From contig NC_092701.1 of NCBI RefSeq assembly GCF_964275005.1, positions 7,825,955 to 7,889,954 of the forward strand: a stretch of 64,000 nt of DNA, in the 5' to 3' direction. Below, in pieces: positions 39,501 through 51,500 of this stretch. How positions within the stretch are numbered: the first letter of the stretch is position 1; every line of letters starts with the position of its first letter. The DNA is from Diadema setosum (lineage: Eukaryota > Echinodermata > Echinoidea > Diadematoida > Diadematidae). The translations under genes were made by a program, and so were the position numbers. The notes under the pieces were generated by a model. The model saw nothing but the letters and a program-made list of their open reading frames with translations, was not told the origin of the DNA and searched no databases.

Positions 39501-42500
39501 ACATGCTAGAGCGATACGGTTGTCAAGCAGCGAAGAGTCCTGGAAACAGATGCCATGCAGACAGAATGATTATGAGTAAAACCACAAGAAATAAATAAAA
39601 CATGCTACCATTAAAATCGAATGCTGTGAATCATCACAAAGCCAGAGATTACAACAATAACATATCAGCAAGTCCTCTTGACTGGCATTCAGTGGGCTTT
39701 GCAAAATACTCATCTCAATTTGATGACAGTGATGTTATTTCTACAGATAAAAAGCACTATATAAATGCTGTTTCATCATCATTATCTGACCATGGCTCCT
39801 TTATACAAGGTAGGTTTGCTGCATGCTATACACATTTTCTTAGGGAATGATATGAAAATTAATGTCCTCACTTCAGTAATCCATAATCGAAGTCAAAGGT
39901 TACCGTTGCTCAACAGTAACCCTATCAGTGTTGACACTTTGAATGGCATTCAAAAGGAAAAGTACCAAACCACAAAAATGTGAGTTTGTGGGACTGGAGG
40001 GGTCGCCCTGTCTCACCGGTAATCCAAACAATGTGGTCAGATCCCGCTTGGCCAGGTCCAGAATCTCATCCTCAGTGAAGTCTCGCTTCTCTTCCAACGA
40101 CATCCTCTCACTGATCCCTCCCGTGCTGATCGTCCTCTTGCTTGGCTTGGCAGAAGCCGGTATCCCTGGCTGGTCTAGGGATGTCTACAAGAGAGAAAGA
40201 AAGATGTGATGAAGGCAATGGGCATTAAAAATTGAAAATATATACCATGTTCTTGTTAACTTTGATAAATACAGTAAAATCAGAGGGACAGAATATATGA
40301 AGTTTAATCACGATTGGACATGAATTCAGAATGCTGTGGAATGTTTATGTTACAATGTTTTCACAGAATGCGCGCAAATTGAAAGAGGTAATGTTGTACT
40401 CTATGTAGTTACCTCATCACTCTCGCATTGCTTTCTACACAAAATATGACTTGCTATGTTTTTGGTCAGTCATCTTGCAACTACAACTTCTTTCCCCTTA
40501 AAGGTCATTGCAGTTATATTATTATTAGTCCATGTTGAATTCAGGCAAAGGATGTACCTTATTCATATTGGTTTAATGTGAAAAAAAAAGGAATTTTTGT
40601 AAATATTTGCACACAGTTAAATGGGAAACCTGTGATGTGGTGACACCATCACCTCTATCAATTTGTGTAAGGGGTCGTGACTAATTATTACCACGTGGTG
40701 AAATTTTTAGAAACTTTAAATTCCATAATTTTTGTTTGGGAAATATACTAAATGTATTCCTTCAAAATCAACCATAGTTATGAATAATGAAAGCTAACTC
40801 ATGATTTTCTTCATCTTCAAACTTCCTGATCCACAGATCAGCAAATATTTCATTATTTGACTACATTTGTTGTATATTGTACTGCAATGAAAGAGCAAAC
40901 AGAACTGATTGCAAAGTCATGTTTCTTCAGGCTGGAAATATTCAAATGAGGCTTCAGCCCTTTCACTCTCTGAGTCCCCAAAGAATTCACTGTTGTCATC
41001 AGTTACCCTGAGTACAAGATTTGTTCACAGAAGCATATACAGTTTTGTGAAAAAATCTCATCAAGGCAGAATAAAGAGCATCAATAATCCCATGTCTGTT
41101 TATTAAGTTGCCAATTTAAAGAAGCAGATTAAGTATCGATTCATAACCACTATAAATTTCATGGCGGTTAGCCAAAGCTAAAGTACAGGGGTCAAAGTTG
41201 ACAAACCTGTCTCATGGGCTTTGTATCCTCCAGGCCGGTCACTCTGGCTCGCCCCGCCGCTGCCTCAAAGTCCGAAGTGCTCATGCTCAGCCGACCTGTC
41301 TCGTCGACGTCCAGGGAGGTTGCCTTGTGCCATCGACAGATAGGACCAAAGACACGGCCTGCCGTGGACAGTACACAGCATGATGAAAAACCATAATAAG
41401 TTTTCTTTTTGTTGTTGATGTTGCTGATTTTTTGTTTTTTGTTTTTATTTTAACAATCAGTCCGTGAAAATTCTTCACAATGATGATGATTTAGCTTCAG
41501 TATAATAACATATCGTAACTGGGCCTCTTTATAATGACATCCGACACTGAAGCAGTGCAATAAAGGAATACACTTCATTCCAGTATTTACTGCACAGACT
41601 GCAAGGGAAAGAGTTGTCTATGCAGAAACTGGCAGAAGCATACACCATTAAAAACTCACTGATCAACCACCATCTTAGAAAAGCAAGGGAAAGCACCACC
41701 TTTTGTAAAATGTAGTGTAAAAATTTTTGAAGTTCAACAGGAAGTTTCATAATGTTAAAGCCAGACAGAAAGATACCGGAATGACATTTGGGTGGATTCT
41801 TTACAGCCATCATGTATCAATTGCTGTTGGAAACTGACACTATAGATATCTCAGAGTTTGCTGATCCTCAGCACAACTGCATTCAGCAAATTTTCTCTTT
41901 CAGGCAACGGTTGCAAAACTACAACTGCATTCAGCAAATTTTCTCTTTCAGGCAACGGATGCAAAACATCATTTCTTAAATGCACCTGAAAGCATATTGG
42001 GCATATAGTCACAAAATCAATGCTCAGCATGGCAAATCATGAGAGAGCTGCCTGTATCAAACACTTACATAAAGATTTTGGAGCTTAAAATAATTTGCAA
42101 AGATCACAATTATAAGAGAGTCAAGACTGGTTTGATTGTAACTGTTGACTGATATGTAAATTATGACAAAAAGAGTTTATATTCTAAGAGGATGAGCACC
42201 CTTTATCATCTCACGAAATAAGAATATTAGAAAGAATGAGAAGCAGGTTTGTTCAGTTGGATTTTGCAATTGCTGAGCTGGTGAGAATACAGCAGTGCTC
42301 CAGTGAGAAAGGATATTGGTTCTAATAGTTTGTTACTCATTCAAGCTTCTTTAAAAAACAAAAACAAAAACAAAAACAACTCACACACCTGATGAGAGGG
42401 ATCCAGCTCTTGGTCTACGTGTTTCACTGTCACTCTCATCAGCTGAGGGCAAAAGATAAAGACAAGAAAAAAAAAATATCAAAACAAGACTCATCTTGGT

Positions 42501-45500
42501 TACAAAACTTTTCAGGCCCAGACAGGAATACAAACTGGATATCCATACGTCTTATCATGAGTCGTTTTCCTGTGATTTACAACATTAGCAACGCATTTCT
42601 ATCAAATTGGTATCACTCACAACCTTCAACCCTTAAACAGTGCTTTACTCACTGTAGCTTGACTGTTGTCCACTTCCAGGGTCAGAGGAGATTATACATT
42701 GCTGGTTAGTGCCAAGAGTGGGTGAAAGAGAGGGCATCTTAGAAATACAGAGTGAAATGCAGCCTTTCACTTCATTTTTTTCCTCTCTCTCTCTATTCTT
42801 TTAACCCAATGAAGATTAGTCAAAAGTAAACTAGGGCAGGTGTCTATGGGAAATGCATGTTATAGCAAAATCAGCCCGTTATCAATGGGCTAAACTTGAG
42901 ATGTGATGTCTGAAGCAAATGGGAGGATTGTTTTGTTTTTCCTTTACTTGTAAAACCTTTACCATGCTTCAAATGCCGATTAACATGCCAGCTGGAGTGC
43001 TTTGTTTGCCAATTAGCACAGAACAAAAAGTCTGGAAAGTCATACCTGATGAATAAAGATTACCAATATTGTAATCCCCCAAATCCCAATTATGGCTCCC
43101 TGATATGATTACTGTAAAACATGATATATTCGCGGAATGAAATTTCCGCGAATTGGAGCTGACGGCCTTTTTCGCGGCATGAAATTTCGCGAATTGCCAC
43201 TGGCATTCAATGCATATAGTGTAGACAAGAACTTTGTGTGCATTTAAATTTTGTGAATCTTGGCGTTTGCAAAATTCACGAAATTAAAATGCACACGAAC
43301 GTTCCTCGTTTTACAGTAAAAGATATGGATGTGTTTTATGTCTTATATGCTAGTGATCATGAGGCCTACACACACGGTTTTATGGGGAGGGGGGTAGAAA
43401 TCTTTTCATGCAGATGGGCTGAAAGGACCTCACCAGACTTGAAGACATCCGATGTCCTATCCTCCTCGGCTGTATTCACTCTGAGAACCGTGTCGGCGCT
43501 GCTGCTGTTGGATGCGGCGGAAAAGGAGGAGAGAGAAACCTGCCGCTTGGTGGGGCTACTGGCCTTACCGGAGAGGGTGTGGATGGCGAGTGATTTGTCA
43601 CTGATGTTCTCCTAAAGAGAGATGAAAGAACAGTCAACAGACATACAGAAAGAATTTTCTTTTCTTTACTAGTTTAAAGTTCCATTGTAGCAGCTTTATT
43701 TGTCAACAATGGACTGAGACCAGCAGAATCTAGAAAGCATTGCAAATGTAACTCTGATCATAGTATTTTGGCATGTATTCATTATTAGAAAAGACAAATC
43801 AACACAAGAAAGAAAGGGCTCATGTTTCTTTCTACATGTATGCTAGAAGTACTGCATACAACTACTGGGTATTCATTTTATAAGTTTTTAAATTTCTGAA
43901 AGCCACCCCGGCAGGGAAATTTTGATAATTTTGTCATTACAAACAGAGCATCTACCCACTAATTCATGTCACAATCTATAAATTTATTTCCAAAGACAAT
44001 TTGACTGATCAACCTCTGCAAATCTATACTACTGTCTTTGATTTGCCAGGTATTGAAATATCAATGTTACTCCACTTGGGGTCTGACAATGCTAGTTTCT
44101 TTACCGTATTAATCAGCTCTGCATCTAGGCCGAGGAGGTTCTGTAGGGTCATGAAGGTCACGCGCTGGAGGCGAATCATCATCATCTGTCATTAGGGAGA
44201 AAATGAAATAACTTTGAATAGAGTTTACACTAGGAAGCTTTAGATTTGCGGCGCGGACATTTGAGACGCTGATTGCATTGGACGTTCTCCTCTCTCCCTG
44301 CTTTGTGCTGAAACGTAGCTTTAGATTACATGAGTACGCAACCTATAAAAAAAATAAAATGGCACCCCCATATGATCAGTGCATCAAGTAGCTCTCTGCG
44401 TCATAAATTGAGCAGACGTAGAAATAGCCCAGAACAGATAGTGAAAACTAAGATGATGCAAGCTACAAATAGATCACTTTTTGAGAAGCAATTTTGCGCA
44501 AGCGCAGAGCAGGTTTTTTGCTTCCAAACATCTCCATTGCAAAAATCTAAAGCCCCCTTAATCTCTCACAATGACAGGATTTTTACACTTCATCGCTTTC
44601 AATGAGCAACATCCCCAGCAAGATTATACATACCCTTCCGAGGGAGCAAATAAGATTGAGCTCCACAAAGTTCACTAAATAGCAGTGTATTACAGCTCAC
44701 ATGTACATACATTATCATTGATAATTAGTTAGTTACAGTTCAAAACAAGTTCAGAAATGGTTGTAAGAGTTTGCAATCCAAAATTTTGAATAACTTTATT
44801 ATAATATTCTTCTTCTTTTCCTGGCTAACAGGATGATTCTCTTGAGCTTTTAATATGAAAAGTTAAAGTAAGGTCAGTTTGAAATATACTGGGATATTAT
44901 ACGAACAAGAATATTTGTCAAGTTAATTATATCCCATTTACCTGGAAAGAAATTGGATTAGTAGTAAACTAGATCCAGTATTTACCTGAACAACTCTGAC
45001 CATGGATTCAGGGTACTGCTCAAAGACTGCCTGGAATGCCACAGCTGGAAGTCTCAAGACAGTGGTATCTTCTGCCGCCTTGCACGAAACAGTCTTGTAC
45101 GGAGCTAAATGGCCCTGAAGCCAACCAAAAGAAGCCCAAACCAAATTAGATTATCAGTCTGTACAAAAATGTGCTGACTGCAGATCAAAAGTGGACAGTA
45201 TAATCAAAACAGTCGAATCTTTCCTGGTGACCATGCATTGATTATTGAATCCACATTGGATTTTCAATCTGTCCAAAAATGTGCTGACTACAAATCAACA
45301 GTGGACAGCATAATCATAACAGTCAAATCTTTCCTGGTGACCATTCACTGATTATTGAAACCAAATTGGATTTTCAATCTGTCCAAAAATAACAGTCCAA
45401 AGCACTGTTGTAATGCACGCAAATATAGAAAATGTTCCAAAGATCATGAGACTGTACTATGTTTCCATTACACTGATTTCTGAAAGATCTAGAGGGTTTC

Positions 45501-48500
45501 AGTGGTACAGCATTGCTTGAAAAAAACAACCACAAACTTCAGAAAACAATGTATACACTTGATTATTTTGCTCTCTTCCATTAGAATTCAATCACACTAT
45601 AAATGATCGACTAATATGCAACAAACTATTGAAGGGCATAATATAGGCTTACATGTACTTACTGAAAGCTGAGAACCCTTAAATGTACCAACACAAATAT
45701 GAATATCTGGGGCTATTAAGACTTGTTTTGTGTGTTTATGTGTTATTACTGGTAGATTGCCAGAATTCCCTCCCCCCATAATTTTCTAGTCTAAAAAAGG
45801 GTATGTGTCTTTCATACATTCTCAAAGGGAAAGCTGATGATGATATGATAAAGTTTTTGGTGTGATTTCCAAGAAGCGTACCGTTATGACATCTAATACA
45901 CTGAGCAAGCTGTGGACGCTGTCTCCCTGTGTGACCTCCTTGACCTCATACTCTGATCCATCCTGTTATGGGACAGAAACAAACAAACACAGAGAGACTG
46001 AAACAATACACCATGCATCAGTATATGATGAGTGAACAGGGGAAGTAGTCTAATTATTTGCATTGCAACAGTCCAGGAAATCACGAGGTGTGTGTGCACA
46101 CAGACACGGTCACTGCATCTCCTGATTCTATACTTTGTCGGCCTTAAACTCAAGTCAATTCAATTCGATTCAATGCAGATGTTATTTCAAATATATTTTT
46201 TGTAAAAAAAAATAATTGCAAAAAGTCAGTGTTATACTGAATATACATTATGTACATTTTAAAGTGCAAAAAAAAAAAACAGGCAAATGCATAACCTATA
46301 TCAAACTCTGGACATATTCATAATTAGTCAGATATTCATTGACATTGTATGAATTTTACACTGTACTAACTCATATACATTACAAATATGAAAAAAATAT
46401 ACGTTTATCATATCAACTCCTATCAAGTACGAAGCACTATCATTATCAGTGGCGGATCCAAAGGGGGGCGCAAGAGGCGCACGCACCCCTTTATTTATCG
46501 TTAAAAACAAAAGAAATAAAAAGAAAAAAAATGAAATGAAACCCGGAAGTGGCACCAGAAATATTCTTGTCTGATTTATTTACAACAAAAGTGTCTACAT
46601 ATATCACAAAATGATTTGCTTTAGTGAAGAAAGGCACAGCTAAATTTCTTTTAAAAAATATGGTAAACATACATACACTTCCAACTTACAGCCAGGAAAC
46701 ATGTGTTGGCTTGAGTAGAATTGAAAGTTACAGTCAAGTCATCAAATATCCACAAAATCTTCCAAACCATCAAAGAGTAACAATTCAAAGGTACACTGAA
46801 GAGTTACAGTACACCATCACAATCTCATTCAGAGAGTTGGCATGGATGAAGACATGAAAATGCAAAGACTGCAGTGAAAAAAAAAAAAAAAAAGTGGGAA
46901 TGATTAGAACCCTCTACTAGAACAATGAAAGAGGAGAAACTATAGAGGGCACACTCACAGGCTCTGTGATATACACGACCAGGCGACCGCTCTGAACAAC
47001 GAAGATGCTGTCGTCTGCTTGGCCTCGCTGAAAGAGATACGCCCCTGCTGGAAGAAACTTACTCTCGACGGAGCGGCTGAGCTCAAGAAACAGGGGTCTC
47101 TCAAAGTGACCGAAAACCCTGGCAAATGAAAATGGTTAAAAACAAAATCAAAACTTTGAATGACCTTGGAGACATTTCTGAGCATGGCAGACTACAGAGA
47201 GCTCAGGCGATAATCATACTTCACAACTGGTTACTGTGTCTTTCCTGCCTCATCTAGTCTACCAGAAATAATTTCCTGTATATGAAGAGTATCATTACAA
47301 ATTTCAACATACAGCAGGAAAATGGTGGGTGGAACAGATATCATTCTGCAAATAGAGTTCATGTGCATCTTTTTGCAACCCTGGAAATTAGATTCCCTTC
47401 ATAAGCTGATATATTATAAAGGTAGGTAATGCAGAAATTTTCTCAGAAATATAAAACTGGAAACTTCTTCATGATGGAGGGGGAAATAATACTTTAGATT
47501 TCAAACAAATCTATTCAAAACCCTGGAAAATTTTCAACCATCATTCTTCGTGCAAAAAGAAAGTGTATTCTCGAGTGGCATGAGATTAGTTTTTCATTTC
47601 TTGTTTAAAAACTTGGAGGCATATTACCATATGATTTCATGCAAGACGTTGGGGTTGGGAGACATAATTCTTCAACCATACAAAATTTTGTAATGTGTGC
47701 AAATGGGATATACAATCTTTAAAAGTTGTTTCTATTTGTCCTTTCTCCATCTCCTTAAAAAAAAAAACAAATTGAAAGTTTTTTTGTTTCATTTACACAA
47801 AGAATTACAGATGTCATCTATATTTGATACTGATGGCATATCATCTACGTGTCACCCATATCATAAATGAGGTTCCAAATAAACATATCCACTTAGTTCA
47901 TCCACTACAGTGTTACAGATTAATGTCCTCATATTTTTTTTTTCCCCCTGCACAAACCTGATATTTTTCAGCATGTAGAGAACCTCGGTGGGTATCCTGA
48001 ATTCTGGGGGAAGCTGAAGCTCACGGAAGTCTGCCTCAAGGATTGCTGGAGGTGGCTCCTTTATCTGGAGCATTGGTTTGCCGTCACTCTCGGTATTCTG
48101 GAGAATACTGAAGGGTAAACACACAAACAAAAATAGACAAGTAAGCAAACAAATACCTAAACACCAATGATATCTGCAGATTGCAATGGTAATATATCTC
48201 CCTATGGAATATATGTACATACATACATCAAACAGATGTTCAACGTGGCATAGCTACACATCAAATTGTAGTATTACTGGCTTGAGATCTATCCTTATCC
48301 TGAAAATCCCAAGTTTCAGAAACAACAGCCATGATTCCTCAAACTCACATTCAAAACTTTTCATGGAGCTTGACAAAATAGTCTGTATTGGACATAGTAC
48401 CAGTATTTTAATCACCATACTGGATACTGTAATGGCAACCCACACTACTGCATATAATTACTACATAACTATCTTGAGGGTCCGATTGTGGTGGTTCACA

Positions 48501-51500
48501 ACTTTGGTAGGAACAATCATGTCTAAGTACATAGTGAAAAGGGTTAACTGATAGCACCCAATATTTTATTGATCATTTTGTGATTTACTGCTTACAAAGT
48601 TTCCAAAAATGATTCCAGCGGAGAAAATCTGTAGGTGTGTGCAATAGAATATGGGCAAAGATACAGATTTTTTTTTTTGTTTTGTTTTGTGTTTTTGTTC
48701 TGCTTTGCTTTGTTCTTTAAAAAGGGTACCTGCCTTTCAAAGGAGGTTCCGAATGAATGCGTCATTCACAGATAATATAGACCACATTTCTTTCAAACTT
48801 GGTATCAATTGCATAAAAAATAAGCACAGGAACCTACTTTCACAGACTATTATCAGTACCTTGACTACAAAAGAGCATTATCTCTAACACAGGAAAAGAA
48901 AAGGTAAGTATACCACATAAAAAGTCAACCACAGTTGCAACAAGCAAGGCCAATTTCATTTGCACAGTGATCACAGAACTTGAGCTTACAAAGTATGATT
49001 TTTCACACAATTTCTTTTTCTTTTTAATGTGCGATGCAGTGCTTGTGTATGGCACGTACAGTCCACAAATTCATATATAGAATGTATACATGTATATCAA
49101 CTGCCATATCATGCAAAATGGACCCTGTATGGGACTTAAGGTCTACCAAACAGCTTTCTACTGCACAGAAGGACAAGCTGGGAATTTCAAGATTTGATGC
49201 CTTCAACAACTTGGTTTACAATCAAAAGTGAACAGTTGTTTCTATAAGTGACACTGCACTTACCACTTCACTTTGGTTTCAGTAGATGTTTAAACATATG
49301 ATGAAATGATATTGAATCTTGAATCTCTTAAATCATCTTCACCCCTTTGTGTGCTATAAAGGATGATTGGCACAGAAAACCTCACAGTATTGTACATACT
49401 TTCGAAAGTCATTGACGCAGAAATGGTTAAATGTCAAAACTCACCCCCTGATGGTTCTTGCTAGGTCCATATACTCCTTCCTCTTCCTCATCTTCCTCTG
49501 GACAGAGTACACCGGCCCTGATATAGACTTCACCTGTACCATGACAACGAAGATCAATGATGCAGAGAATGATGATGGAGATGATGATGATGATGATGAT
49601 GACGATGATGATGGTGACGATGATAATGATTATGATGGTGATAATTATGATGGTGATGATGATGATGATGATGACAATTGATGGTGATGATGGCGGTGAT
49701 GATAAGGAAGAGGATGGTAAGTTTTAGAAGCCTACAGACCATCATTTCTTGATCTTTGCATTCTTAAACTTTGTCTCATTTCAATCCTCTGTGCTTTTGC
49801 CTCTGTTTTGCTGTTTCTATTTGACTCTTCTGTTTCGAGAGAAAATGACATATTTAACAGGGAAATATCAATGCTGAATGCTGAAAGACGCACCTTTCTT
49901 TGATTTGTTATTGAGATACGTACAGGCAAATATCATTCTTTGAGCCTTCCGGAGGAGCTACACTGTAGGTCATGTGCTTCTTGAGTGTCTGAGAAAAATT
50001 GGTCCTGTAGATTCTTTTTCAATCATTTAATCATTGTGGTTCTACAAATTGTTGTACAGCCACAGAGGTCCTAGACAGAAAATGCAGGCACATTAATTTA
50101 AACAAACTTGTAAACTTCATAAATTTTGAAGAAATTGTCATACCTTCCTAAAATTTTCATTGTGAGCTTTATTTATATTTTGTGGCATTTACTCAATCCA
50201 CATTATACGCTTGGATGAAACTGTCCCTTTCAGCAAAGGTATTTTATTTTTTATTTTATTTATTTTTTTTTTTTTTGGTCAGGTGACATCATTTTGGGGA
50301 AAAACTAGTTCAGTTTGCTTTTTCCTACAAAGCAGATTTTATCTTCATACACTATTGATTGTATGGTCAGAGTAAAGCTACAAAGAAACACACAAACAAA
50401 CAAACAAAACTTCTAAACAAAACATCTTTACTGAAGGCTAGCCACATTAGAAACACTGGAGGAGTATCAAGGCAGGTCAAGCAGTCTATGACATGGAAGA
50501 TCATGGTCCTTTTCACATACCTTGCGAAGCATCTTTCTTCCATAAAACATCACTTTATCTCTCTTCCTGAACCTTGGCTTTGGTTGTGCTTGATCTGTAA
50601 TGAATTGAGAGAGTTAATTCTCAAGAATGCAGCACTCACTCATCATGTGCTATAGATGCATGCTAGACTTCTTGCTACCATGGTGTAGACACTAATATGA
50701 AGAAATAAACAACAAAAGTTTATTTAGTCAAATTACGGTCTGTGTGGGCAAGCCTTAATCATAGTGTTTGGAACAAAATAGTACAAGAGCGAATGCTGAG
50801 AAGTAGAAGGGGCCTCAGAAAGTTTTGTTGTGGGGGGCCTGCGGGCTGATCTGATGGTATAGGAACAATTCCTCCCCTCATACGTACATTCTTTCAAGGA
50901 GTTAAGACTGTGAATAGTTATGACCTGGATATGACATTATACAGGCTATACCCACACCATTTTGAGTCACTGTATTCTTGAGTTTTTAGAAAAACATCTT
51001 TTAAACATTTAAAATCTATACATTTAACTGACAAAAAAAAAAAAAAAATGTGGGGACAGGTTTTCTTTCACTTCTATAACCCTCATTTTGAGGCCACAAT
51101 ACATTCTTCCAGGTCTCATTCCGTGTAAATCTGTTTCAGCATCAATAGCACTCACCAGTGAACAGGTAAGATGCAAGAATCATATTTTGCAATGTCTAAT
51201 CTTAAAAATGTACGCAGAATAGTCAGAATTGCTGAAATTTTAGAATTGCTCTTACACAGTGGGTTTGACCCATCTGTACAATATTTCTCTCAGTCATGGG
51301 GGTCTATGTACAGCTAACTGTGACTTACATCTCCTCTTGAGGATAACTGAGACGAGGAAAGCAACAAGACTCAGGAGCAGAGCAATGATGATGAACAGCA
51401 TGATGAATGTCTGTTGGGAAGAGGAAAAAGGGCATTATTGCTGTAATAGTCTAACACAGAACCATCTTCATCATTGCACTCAGTGGCAGGAAAACTCTAC

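Noticed and set aside
49560-49745. Asp-rich or His-rich protein frames
   Set aside because: Translations of a GAT microsatellite.
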